Shown here: positions 43,009 to 50,865 of the stretch, in pieces
Numbering within the stretch: position 1 is the stretch's first letter
Layout of the letters: each line of letters starts with the position of its first letter
Assembly: GCF_008086345.1 (NCBI RefSeq)
Contig: NZ_CP043006.1
Location: 4,772,032-4,836,031, forward strand
From: Chitinophaga sp. XS-30
GTDB lineage: Bacteria; Bacteroidota; Bacteroidia; Chitinophagales; Chitinophagaceae
Direction of reading: 5' to 3'
Length of the DNA stretch: 64,000 nucleotides
Position numbers and translations under genes: made by a program
Notes under the pieces: generated by a model
What the model saw: only the letters and a program-made list of their open reading frames with translations
Told to the model about the DNA's origin: nothing
Databases searched by the model: none

Positions 43009-44382
43009 ATGGCTTACCGCACAACAATACGGCAACACACATATCAGTTCAGCGACCTGAAAACGCTGCTCGCCAAAGCTACGCCCTATCGTTCCGGGGA
43101 TGCGCTGGCAGGGCTTGCCGCGGAGACGTACGAAGAGCGGGTGGCGGCGCAGCTGGCGCTGGCGGATGTTCCGCTAAAGACCTTCCTGCAGGAAACAGTG
43201 ATCCCTTATGAAACGGATGAGGTCACCCGGCTGATCATCGATACGCATGATGCCGCCGCTTTCGCCCCGGTATCGCACCTCACCGCAGGCGCTTTCCGGG
43301 ACTGGCTCCTGAGCGACCATGCAGACGCTGCCAGCCTGCAACAGGTATCCAAAGGCATCACCCCGGAAATGGCCGCCGCCGTTTCCAAGCTCATGCGTAA
43401 CCAGGACCTGATCAGCGTGGCCCGGAAAATATCGGTGGTCACCCGCTTCCGCAATACGATCGGACTAAAGGGGCGGCTGTCCGTCCGCCTGCAGCCCAAT
43501 CATAATACAGATGATCCCAAAGGCATTGCGGCGGCGATCATCGACGGGCTGCTGTATGGCAGCGGAGACGCCGTGATCGGCATCAATCCCGCTACAGACA
43601 GTCCCGCCGCCGTTGCCGGCCTCCTGCAGCTGATCGATCAGTTGCGGCTGCAATACGACATTCCCACACAATCCTGCGTGCTCTGCCATGTGACCACCGC
43701 CTTGCAGATCATGCACCAGGCGCCGGTAGACCTCGTTTTCCAGTCCATCGGCGGTACGGAAAAAACGAACCGCAGCTTCGGCATACAGCTATCCCTGCTT
43801 GCTGAGGCCAGCAGCGCCGCCCTTTCGCTGCAACGCGGCACAGCAGGCAATAACGTGATGTATTTCGAAACCGGCCAGGGCAGCAGCTTATCCGCCAACG
43901 CGTATGAAGGCGTAGACCAGCAGACCTGCGAAGCCAGGGCCTATGCCGTAGCCCGGCATTTCCATCCCCTGCTGGTGAATACCGTGGTGGGGTTCATCGG
44001 GCCGGAATACCTGTTCGACGGCAAACAGATCATCCGCGCGGCGCTGGAAGACCATTTCTGCGGCAAGCTGCTGGGATTGCCGATGGGCGTGGATGTATGT
44101 TATACCAATCATGCGAATGCGGACCAGGACGATATGGATAATCTGCTGACGCTCCTGGGCGTGGCCGGATGCAATTTCATCATGGGCGTACCGGGGGCTG
44201 ATGATATCATGCTGAACTACCAGTCCACCTCCTTCCATGATGCCCTGTATGTCCGGCAGGCACTGGGCCTGCGGCCTTCGCCCGAGTTTGAGCAATGGCT
44301 GGTTAAAAACGGGTTGATGGATGATCAGGGGCGGTCGCTGCCCGTGCCGCCTTCCCATCTTTTACTGAAATATACTGTATGA
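43009..44382 (+). CDS. eutB: Ethanolamine ammonia-lyase large subunit
   Basis: A 457-residue protein, close to the size of enterobacterial EutB (about 453). Recognisable segments are DEVTRLIIDTHDAAAFAPVS, GRLSVRLQPNHNTDDPKGIA, DAVIGINPATDSPAAVAGLL, QSCVLCHVTTALQIMHQAPV, VDLVFQSIGGTEKTNRSFGI, and GLPMGVDVCYTNHANADQDD. With EutC it forms the adenosylcobalamin-dependent lyase that splits ethanolamine into acetaldehyde and ammonia; EutB holds the TIM-barrel active site. Cytoplasmic. It overlaps eutC by four bases. No reactivase (EutA) or shell-protein gene is present, so this is the simple, compartment-free version of the pathway. It needs vitamin B12, made or imported elsewhere. Confidence 0.97.
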   Translation: MAYRTTIRQHTYQFSDLKTLLAKATPYRSGDALAGLAAETYEERVAAQLALADVPLKTFLQETVIPYETDEVTRLIIDTHDAAAFAPVSHLTAGAFRDWLLSDHADAASLQQVSKGITPEMAAAVSKLMRNQDLISVARKISVVTRFRNTIGLKGRLSVRLQPNHNTDDPKGIAAAIIDGLLYGSGDAVIGINPATDSPAAVAGLLQLIDQLRLQYDIPTQSCVLCHVTTALQIMHQAPVDLVFQSIGGTEKTNRSFGIQLSLLAEASSAALSLQRGTAGNNVMYFETGQGSSLSANAYEGVDQQTCEARAYAVARHFHPLLVNTVVGFIGPEYLFDGKQIIRAALEDHFCGKLLGLPMGVDVCYTNHANADQDDMDNLLTLLGVAGCNFIMGVPGADDIMLNYQSTSFHDALYVRQALGLRPSPEFEQWLVKNGLMDDQGRSLPVPPSHLLLKYTV

Positions 44383-45128
44383 CAGACCTTACCGTACCGG
44401 GGCCTTTTACAACGCCCGATCCCTGGGAACAACTTCGCGCTTTCACCTCCGCGCGCATTGCGCTGGGCCGTACAGGCGCCGCCGTGCCGCTGCGGGAAGT
44501 ACTGCAATTCAGGCTGGCGCATGCGCATGCCCGTGATGCCGTGTATTCTGCGCTGGATACAACCCTGTTCCTGCACCAGCCCTGGGAAGTGAACATCCTC
44601 CACAGCCAGGCCGCCGACCGCTCCGAATACCTGCAGCGGCCGGACAAAGGAAGAAAACTGGAAACATCCTCCGCTGCGTCTTTATCTCCTGTGCATACAG
44701 ACCTCGCTATTGTGCTGGCGGACGGACTTTCCGCCACTGCGGTCAACCGGCACGCCATTCCCGTTATGACATATCTCTATCCCATGTTGCAGGCCAAACA
44801 CATCTCCTGCGCACCGGTACAACTCGTGCAACAAGGGCGTGTAGCCGTTGGCGATGAGATCGGTGCATTGCTCGGGGCAAAACTGGTACTGGTACTGATC
44901 GGGGAACGGCCGGGATTGACGACACCGGACAGCCTCGGCGCTTATCTCACCTGGCAACCCAGGCCGGGACTGACAGATGAGGCCAGGAACTGCATTTCAA
45001 ATATCCGGCCGGAAGGACTGCCATATAGTACAGCAGCCGAAAAAATTTTTTACTTTGTGCAGGAAGTGCTCCGGCTGAAGCTCACCGGTGTAAAGCTGAA
45101 GGATAATTTTCGTGCTGCGATCTCCTGA
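44379..45128 (+). CDS. eutC: Ethanolamine ammonia-lyase small subunit
   Basis: A 249-residue EutC, shorter than the enterobacterial protein (about 295) mainly at the N-terminus. Family segments: PWEQLRAFTSARIALGRTGA, LREVLQFRLAHAHARDAVYS, LAIVLADGLSATAVNRHAIP, VAVGDEIGALLGAKLVLVLI, GERPGLTTPDSLGAYLTWQP, and EARNCISNIRPEGLPYSTAA. It contributes to binding the cobalamin cofactor at the interface with EutB. The ATG overlaps the eutB stop (ATGA), implying translational coupling. It is followed after 39 bases by a TPR-like gene. Confidence 0.96.
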   Translation: MTDLTVPGPFTTPDPWEQLRAFTSARIALGRTGAAVPLREVLQFRLAHAHARDAVYSALDTTLFLHQPWEVNILHSQAADRSEYLQRPDKGRKLETSSAASLSPVHTDLAIVLADGLSATAVNRHAIPVMTYLYPMLQAKHISCAPVQLVQQGRVAVGDEIGALLGAKLVLVLIGERPGLTTPDSLGAYLTWQPRPGLTDEARNCISNIRPEGLPYSTAAEKIFYFVQEVLRLKLTGVKLKDNFRAAIS

Positions 45129-45167
45129 TATCATGGGGTTGCCGGCTCTGCAAACAAATATTTTACG

Positions 45168-45842
45168 ATGTATATTGATCCGACCAACGAAATCGTAAAG
45201 CTCTGCGTAAAAGGCATAGAAGCTGAAGCGGCAGGTGACAGCGAGTATGCCAGGCAATTATCGCAGGAGGCGTGGGACAAGGCCTCCAATGATTTTGAGG
45301 CATTCATTGCCGCGCACTACCTGGCCAGGCACCAGAACCCGGAGGGTGCGCTGAAATGGAATATGGAAGCGCTGATCCTCGCCACGGGGATGAAAGATGA
45401 CAACATCAGATCGCACCTGCCTTCTCTTTACCTGAATGTTGCCCGCTCTTTTGAAGAGCTGAAGGACCCTGCCGGGGCGGTGGGGTATTATAATCTGGGG
45501 GCGGATAATTGCGTTCATCTTCCTCCCGGCCCATACGGCGAGATGATCAAATCCGGCATACAGGAAGGGCTCAAACGCTGCGGGGCAAGCCGTTTCGCCA
45601 ACCCGGCCCTTGAACGCCTCATAGACCGGTGGTGCGGGCGGAAAGAGCTGCGCCCGCTGGCGATGGTGCTTCCGGCCTATTTTGGCAATCTCGGCACCTT
45701 GCAGGAACGCAACAAACTGATCAGCGCCCTTTCCCGCCTTGCCGCAAGCCGGCAGCTCCCTGCTGATGAGCAGGATGAACTGAACGGGATCATCCGTTCT
45801 CTTGCAAAAGACGTCATGGTATCAGACCATGCTTCCGCTTGA
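45168..45842 (+). CDS. TPR-like helical protein of unknown function
   Basis: A 224-residue, helix-rich soluble protein with tetratricopeptide-like segments: KLCVKGIEAEAAGDSEYARQ, DFEAFIAAHYLARHQNPEGA, SLYLNVARSFEELKDPAGAV, and GYYNLGADN. No signal peptide and no SAM-binding glycine motif. Homologues of this type are, as I recall, sometimes labelled rRNA adenine methyltransferase, which nothing in this sequence supports. It follows eutC by 39 bases and may be co-transcribed, but a functional link to ethanolamine is not evident. Its last 29 bases overlap the convergent gene at 45814. Confidence 0.72.
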   Translation: MYIDPTNEIVKLCVKGIEAEAAGDSEYARQLSQEAWDKASNDFEAFIAAHYLARHQNPEGALKWNMEALILATGMKDDNIRSHLPSLYLNVARSFEELKDPAGAVGYYNLGADNCVHLPPGPYGEMIKSGIQEGLKRCGASRFANPALERLIDRWCGRKELRPLAMVLPAYFGNLGTLQERNKLISALSRLAASRQLPADEQDELNGIIRSLAKDVMVSDHASA

Positions 45843-46911
45843 ATGCATCCACCTGTTCCTTTACCTCCTCTTTCAGTTGTTTGATCCGTATATCCAGCGC
45901 TTCGCGGCAGGCAGACCCGGCCGTTCCTTTCGGGCAGGCTTTCCGCTGCTGCTCCAGCTGTGCTACGCGCTGCAGCTTGTCCTGCATTTCGGCGGAAAGG
46001 GTTTTGGCGTCATTGATCCCTTTTTGAGTGCCAAATGTGGTGATGCGATAAGGTGAAGGATCGAAAACGGCCTCGGCGCGGTAAAGCCCCAGCAATTGAC
46101 TGGTAATGTCCACCCGGCCGGAACCCTCCACCGGCACCTGTTCTGCGATGGAATAGATCAGCAGGCGGTTGGCATGATCGCGAAAATGTTTGAATACGCC
46201 AACACCGATGCCCATTACGGGCACGGAAGTATGCACCGATGAGGGGAAGTTGACGAAATACATTTTCAGGTATTGGTCCCGCCGCTCTTCCGGCAGGTAC
46301 ACCTTGCCGCGATAGGCCGTTACCGTATTCGCCCAGGCATCGTCAGGCGGTGTTACGGGATGCTGGGGCGTACTGGCAATGCTTCCCAGCCATTGCATCT
46401 GATCCAGGTAAGTATTGGTCCATAGTTCATTCGGATCGGCATCTGCGCCCAGCTCCATCCCTGCCCTTCCCAGCTGTGCATGATTTCCGCAGATGATAAA
46501 ATCACCATTCGCTTTACGGATAGCAAAGTGCAGGTCAAAATCCAGGTTGGCCGTTGCGGGGAGATACCTGCGGAGCGCCTCACCCGGAATAGCGATGGAG
46601 CCGTCACGGCTGTTCACATAATACGTCAGCTCTCCACTGAAGCTGCCCGCATTGGTGAACTGCCGGATGGAAAAATCGAAGCGCCAGGGGGAGGTGCTGC
46701 CTGTGGGATTCTGCGGGAAGCTGCTCTGTGCTTCAAAATCCGCCCGGGCATTTGTCAATGGCCCATTAGCCGTTGCATCGTTCCGGGTGCCGTTCAGTTC
46801 CCATACGGTAGCCGTAGTACGTGCGGTATAACCTTGTTGTGCGATTGCCTCAGCCCCAGTAAAAACGGCGGCCAGGCACAATATCCTGGTAATACGGAAT
46901 TGTCTTTTCAT
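45814..46911 (-). CDS. Secreted protein of unknown function
   Basis: A 365-residue exported protein; the signal peptide is MKRQFRITRILCLAAVFTGA ending near IAQQ. The mature part is mostly beta (RFDFSIRQFTNAGSFSGELT, DLHFAIRKANGDFIICGNHA) and has an LGRAGMELGADADPNELWTN stretch. The C-terminal 60 residues form a charged coiled-coil-like tail (MQDKLQRVAQLEQQRKACPK, RIKQLKEEVKEQVDAFKRKH) with two cysteines that could pair. I do not recognise the family. It is 20 bases downstream of the OmpA-family gene in the same operon, so a cell-envelope role is likely. Its 3' end overlaps the TPR-like gene by 29 bases. Confidence 0.72.
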   Translation of the reverse strand: MKRQFRITRILCLAAVFTGAEAIAQQGYTARTTATVWELNGTRNDATANGPLTNARADFEAQSSFPQNPTGSTSPWRFDFSIRQFTNAGSFSGELTYYVNSRDGSIAIPGEALRRYLPATANLDFDLHFAIRKANGDFIICGNHAQLGRAGMELGADADPNELWTNTYLDQMQWLGSIASTPQHPVTPPDDAWANTVTAYRGKVYLPEERRDQYLKMYFVNFPSSVHTSVPVMGIGVGVFKHFRDHANRLLIYSIAEQVPVEGSGRVDITSQLLGLYRAEAVFDPSPYRITTFGTQKGINDAKTLSAEMQDKLQRVAQLEQQRKACPKGTAGSACREALDIRIKQLKEEVKEQVDAFKRKHGLIP

Positions 46912-46931
46912 CTTCCTTTATTCATTTACGG

Positions 46932-48242
46932 TTACAGGCGGGTAAATTCCACTCTTCTGTTCTGCGCCTTCCCTTCCGCGGTAGCATTATCTGCAACCGG
47001 TGCGGCCGCTCCTTTCCCATCCGTTTCCATCCGCGCAGCGGCGATCCCGAACTGCCTGGCCAGATACGCCTTTACAGCCGCCGCGCGCTGGGCGGAGAGC
47101 TTCATATTCTGGTCGCTACCGCCATCACTGTCCGTATGCCCGGTTATCCTGACTTTCAATGAACCATTCTCCTTCAGCACTTCCGCGATCTCTTTGATCA
47201 CACCATGGGACTCCGGTTTGATCACTGCCGAACCGGAATTGAAGTAAATGCCGGTGGTGCTGAATTTCCCTTCATTCAGCAGCTTGTGCCGGGTATCCGG
47301 ATCTCCTGCGGCAAGGCGTATATTCGTGATATAATAGTGGTTGCCATCCTTCGAATTATGCTTGCTGAACACCAGGCTGTTGTACTTGCCGTTTGCAACA
47401 AAGGCCCGTGGCAGGTCCCATATCTTGTGCTCACCAACATATACCCGTAAACGTTGTTGCTGCCGCCATACGGATACATGAACGGTATGCTCCGATCTGC
47501 TGAAGCCCGGGCTCTCGCTCCGTTTATTCTCCATGATCTTCTTTCCGTTCTCCCATACCTGTATTTCCGTTCTGCCCGCATTATGCTTGTTGCCGGCATC
47601 AACAGGATGCAGGGTGAAATATGTGCCCGTTTTTCTGCCGCGCCCGAAATGCTGCCAGGCCGTAAAACCGTTCTTCCCTTCGGACTGTGCTATGGACACG
47701 AAAAGCGGAGCATCATAATAGCTGTAATCCGGGGAAACAGCCAGGTCGAATTCTATCGTGGCGTTCTCCGGAATACTGTTGATGAATTCCGGCGTGACGG
47801 CGCCCTTGGAAGTCAATGCCAGCCAGTGCTGACCGCTGCCGCCGAGCTGCACGATCTCTCCGGATGCATCGGTATTCCATTTACCCGGAAAATCCCCCAC
47901 GGCATCCTGGGAGAAGTCCTCCAGGGCGATTACTTTTTCACCGGGAACGAAATCGTATTTCGACTGTGCGGAGAATACCTTCCCGGCTGCTGGGGCACCT
48001 GCGTCATTGATCCCGGTTCCCTTTCCTCCCGGAGCGGGACTGCTTTTACTGCCGCTTTTCTTTGCCGTTCCATCTATTTCCTCCTCCACTTTGTCAAGCC
48101 CCTTGTCGATCGCCCGGTCTGTTTTGCGTTCTACACGCTGTTCAACTTTTCTTTCTACTTTCTTTTGCAGTTTCTTCAATACCTGCGCATTGGCTGAAAA
48201 TGCGGACAGGACAGTCAGTATCACGATACAAACACGCTTCAT
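46932..48242 (-). CDS. OmpA-family outer-membrane/peptidoglycan-anchoring protein
   Basis: About 436 residues from the ATG at 48242 (signal MKRVCIVILTVLSAFSANAQ); a 14-codon upstream extension is not signal-like. After the signal comes a highly charged repeat-like helix (VLKKLQKKVERKVEQRVERK, then TDRAIDKGLDKVEEEIDG), then a beta-rich central region (about 90-320) with a concanavalin-like look. The C-terminal OmpA/MotB domain includes YFNSGSAVIKPES, VRITGHTDSDGG and KLSAQRAAAVKAYL, ending GKAQNRRVEF. The last domain binds peptidoglycan non-covalently. It heads a two-gene unit with the secreted protein at 45814. Confidence 0.9.
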   Translation of the reverse strand: MKRVCIVILTVLSAFSANAQVLKKLQKKVERKVEQRVERKTDRAIDKGLDKVEEEIDGTAKKSGSKSSPAPGGKGTGINDAGAPAAGKVFSAQSKYDFVPGEKVIALEDFSQDAVGDFPGKWNTDASGEIVQLGGSGQHWLALTSKGAVTPEFINSIPENATIEFDLAVSPDYSYYDAPLFVSIAQSEGKNGFTAWQHFGRGRKTGTYFTLHPVDAGNKHNAGRTEIQVWENGKKIMENKRSESPGFSRSEHTVHVSVWRQQQRLRVYVGEHKIWDLPRAFVANGKYNSLVFSKHNSKDGNHYYITNIRLAAGDPDTRHKLLNEGKFSTTGIYFNSGSAVIKPESHGVIKEIAEVLKENGSLKVRITGHTDSDGGSDQNMKLSAQRAAAVKAYLARQFGIAAARMETDGKGAAAPVADNATAEGKAQNRRVEFTRL

Positions 48243-48303
48243 GATGATGATATTTACAGATGAATAGTTCCAAATGCGGCGCATAGGGCAAACGGGGTTA
48301 ATT

Positions 48304-48320
48304 CCGGCCGCGCGGGCCGG
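48304..48320. other. GC-rich hairpin in an AT-rich gap
   Basis: CCGGCC (48304-48309) and GGCCGG (48315-48320) form a stem with a five-base loop, within AT-rich flanks between the AraC gene end (48380) and the OmpA-family start (48242). It may be a weak terminator for the AraC gene; no T tract follows on the minus strand. Confidence 0.35.
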
Positions 48321-48379
48321 TTAAATACTGATTAAAAATAAAGAGATCGGAGCATTGCCCTTGGTAAAAACCCGACAAA

Positions 48380-49252
48380 TCATTTCATGCTTTCGAGATG
48401 GCGTTTCTGCACTTCGAGCAGGTAGGGGCTGTCAGACACCAGGTCGCGCAGCAGTGCGAATTTTTCCAGCAAAGGCTGGGTAGGCGCTGCATTGAAAAAG
48501 AACCGGTATTCCTTCGCGAAGTGCGGGAGATCGTAGTAGTTGTAGAGCATGGCCATGGAACCGAGTTGTCCGGCTACCTTTTCCCTGCTCAGTTCTATGA
48601 AGATGTTATTGAAGCGGGTGGTTTTGATATATTGATTGGGGCTTACACCGATCTTGTCCCGGAACAATCGTTGCAGATATCTTTCATTCAGCCGGAAGCG
48701 CTCACATAATTGTCTGACGGTAATGCATCCTTTTTCGGAAAAGATATGCCGCAGCACCTCCTGCAGCAGGCCGGTCTCAATGTTCACCTGCCGGCTGAGC
48801 TGCGTATAAAAATCCGTCAGCACTGCAATACGGGCGGCGAGGTCCCCGGTCTTACGGTACCGGTCGATAAACGCTGAAACCCCGGCCCAGCCGAAAAGCC
48901 CGGCCGTCTGCTGTATGCAGCTGGTAAAAGCAGTGGCGGGTGTACGGCACAATTGCGCCAGGGAACCGGGCTGCAGGGCTGCTCCACAAATTCCCGCCAG
49001 CGTTCCTTCCACAGAAAGGGTGTAACCCATCGTTTGCTGTCCTACCGTATAGAAATCAGGCAGCACATAGTCAAAAAGCTGCTTTTGATAGGTATATTTC
49101 ACCCGCCAGTTGCCGGAATACTGCCAACCCATGATCTCCGTGCCTGAAGGCAACAGGGGTTGCAGCTGCTCATCCGCACTGTGATGCTCCATCACATAAA
49201 AAAAGCAGACCAGGTGCGCCAATGCTTTTGGAGGATCAATTTGCTGATACAT
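48380..49252 (-). CDS. AraC-family transcriptional regulator
   Basis: A 290-residue regulator. The N-terminal half is a DUF6597-like sensor domain (AHLVCFFYVMEHHSADEQLQ, LLPSGTEIMGWQYSGNW). The C-terminal AraC helix-turn-helix (about 165-270) shows ILRHIFSEKGC-like helices (LLQEVLRHIFSEKGCITVRQ), LCERFRLNERYLQRLFRDKI with GVSPNQYIKTTRFNNIF, and YYDLPHFAKEYRFFFNAAP. The pattern is that of small-molecule or stress regulators in Bacteroidota. Neighbours on both sides are envelope genes on the same strand; its targets are unknown. Confidence 0.9.
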   Translation of the reverse strand: MYQQIDPPKALAHLVCFFYVMEHHSADEQLQPLLPSGTEIMGWQYSGNWRVKYTYQKQLFDYVLPDFYTVGQQTMGYTLSVEGTLAGICGAALQPGSLAQLCRTPATAFTSCIQQTAGLFGWAGVSAFIDRYRKTGDLAARIAVLTDFYTQLSRQVNIETGLLQEVLRHIFSEKGCITVRQLCERFRLNERYLQRLFRDKIGVSPNQYIKTTRFNNIFIELSREKVAGQLGSMAMLYNYYDLPHFAKEYRFFFNAAPTQPLLEKFALLRDLVSDSPYLLEVQKRHLESMK

Positions 49253-49273
49253 GCTGCGCTAAAAAACGATTGA

Positions 49274-50308
49274 TCATTGAACAATAAGCTGATGAAAACT
49301 TCCTTCCGGAATATCATTCGGCACAAGCTGAAGATTCTTCCACAACAGCGGTTTGCCGTTCAGGCTACCGGTGATATACAGATCGTTGTTGTACATGAAC
49401 AGGGAACCGGCGCCGCCATCTCCATCCGCTTCCGCTGTCAGGTCCTGCCCCGTGCCATTCTTCCAATACCGGGCTTTGTAGTCAAGAGAGGCGTATTCAT
49501 TTCCGCTGATATGCACATCATTGCCGGATACCAGTATAGCGCTTGCACCGGATGATTTGGTCCCGTTCCCCAGAACGGTCGCTACGCCGTTCTTCCAGTA
49601 CTTTGCAACGGATACCGTTCCATTCGATTCGCTGCCGCAGACATACACATCGTTGCCTGATACGGCAATATCCATTGCAAAAGCTGAATGAGGACCATCG
49701 GTAAGGTTCACCGGCACGCCATTCTTCCAGTACTTTGCAACGGGACCTCCGCCCGGCCCGTTCTCATTCCCGCATATATATACATCCTTCCCGACAACAA
49801 GCACCTTGTAGGCATAAGACCAGTTACTGCCATCTGTGAGCGGCATGGAAACGCCGTTTTTCCAGTACCTCGCATTCATTCTCAACGTTGCAGTATTGTA
49901 TTCATATCCCGCTACAAAGATATCGTTTCCGGCAATAGCAATGCTGTAGGCAACAGCATTGCTATTGCCGTCCGTCAACGCCACAGGCACCCCATTCTTC
50001 CAGTATTTAGCCACAGCCATATTGCCGGCATCATCCTTCCGCTCATAACCCGCCACATAAATATCGTACCCTGATACCGCGATGCCCAGCGCTTCAGCAT
50101 CCGTATTTCCGGACGTCAACTCCTGCAGCACACCATCTTTCCAGTACGCAGCCACACTGGAGCCGGTCCCGCTCACGAGCATGCCTGCGGTGTATATGGC
50201 CGCCGGTCCGGTCGCCTTTGACGGGTTATTTTTCCGGCAGGCTGTAAATGATATCAGGACAACGAAAAAGTACAGGGCGGGGTTGTTTAACAAAGATCTC
50301 ATCTTCAT
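49274..50308 (-). CDS. Lipoprotein built from six YWKNG repeats (propeller-like)
   Basis: A 344-residue lipoprotein: MKMRSLLNNPALYFFVVLIS then FTAC, lipidation at C24. From residue 55 on it consists of six repeats of about 44-47 residues, each starting YWK(N/D)G, continuing with LTDG and ending in a strand such as GNDVYVCGSE; the last copy closes with PLLWKN. Such repeats fold as beta-propeller blades in related proteins, often annotated only as hypothetical. At the DNA level the repeats stay similar, which suggests recent internal duplication or gene conversion. It is likely surface-exposed; no catalytic residues are evident. It lies 21 bases before the AraC gene on the same strand. Confidence 0.82.
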   Translation of the reverse strand: MKMRSLLNNPALYFFVVLISFTACRKNNPSKATGPAAIYTAGMLVSGTGSSVAAYWKDGVLQELTSGNTDAEALGIAVSGYDIYVAGYERKDDAGNMAVAKYWKNGVPVALTDGNSNAVAYSIAIAGNDIFVAGYEYNTATLRMNARYWKNGVSMPLTDGSNWSYAYKVLVVGKDVYICGNENGPGGGPVAKYWKNGVPVNLTDGPHSAFAMDIAVSGNDVYVCGSESNGTVSVAKYWKNGVATVLGNGTKSSGASAILVSGNDVHISGNEYASLDYKARYWKNGTGQDLTAEADGDGGAGSLFMYNNDLYITGSLNGKPLLWKNLQLVPNDIPEGSFHQLIVQ

Positions 50309-50399
50309 AGCTTATTTGGTATCATCGAAATTAACGCTGCTGTCATGCATGAGCAGGTATAATCCCGACAAAAAAACAGGCTTGCCGGACGGGATGATG

Positions 50400-50858
50400 C
50401 TACAACAACGAGGGGACGATCTTCCGGCGATAATCGAATATCGCCTCCAGCCGTTTACGGACGAACAGCCGATGCGCCAGTGTGCCCAGGGGGCCAAGAG
50501 GGAGCCGGTAATGTACAATATCTGTCATTTCCGTACCACCGTCCTTCGATTCAAAATGATGCTGATGATGCCAGAAGCTGTAGGGGCCAAACCGCTGTTC
50601 GTCTATGAAATACCGAAGCGGGGCTACCTGTGTGATCTCCGTCATCCAGTACACCGGGATGCATAGTAAAGGGCGAATACTGTATTCGATGATCAGCCCG
50701 GGATACATCTTTCCGGTATGCGGGCCGTTTTTCACGGTAAACCGCATATCCGGCGGGGTGATATGCCGCAGATTATCGGGATCGCAAAAAAATGTCCAGG
50801 CTCGTTCCAGGGTAACCGGAAGGAATTGCGTGGACCGGATGACATATGTTCTGGCCAA
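50400..50858 (-). CDS. SRPBCC-family (START/polyketide-cyclase-like) protein
   Basis: About 152 residues. I start it at a TTG at 50858 because the similarity to the family begins there (ARTYVIRSTQFLPVTLERAW) and the upstream codons are antisense to nothing useful and run into the NamZ-type gene, which stops at 50866, only 7 bases upstream. Family features are RSTQFLPVTLERAWTFFCDP, NLRHITPPDMRF, a central PVYWMTEITQVAPLRYFIDE, and the amphipathic C-terminal helix LAHRLFVRKRLEAIFDYRRK. The fold binds hydrophobic ligands; several relatives are described as cell-division inhibitors or cyclases, but the function is not settled. It is co-transcribed with the muramidase gene. Confidence 0.8.
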   Translation of the reverse strand: MARTYVIRSTQFLPVTLERAWTFFCDPDNLRHITPPDMRFTVKNGPHTGKMYPGLIIEYSIRPLLCIPVYWMTEITQVAPLRYFIDEQRFGPYSFWHHQHHFESKDGGTEMTDIVHYRLPLGPLGTLAHRLFVRKRLEAIFDYRRKIVPSLL

Positions 50859-50865
50859 ATGATGT

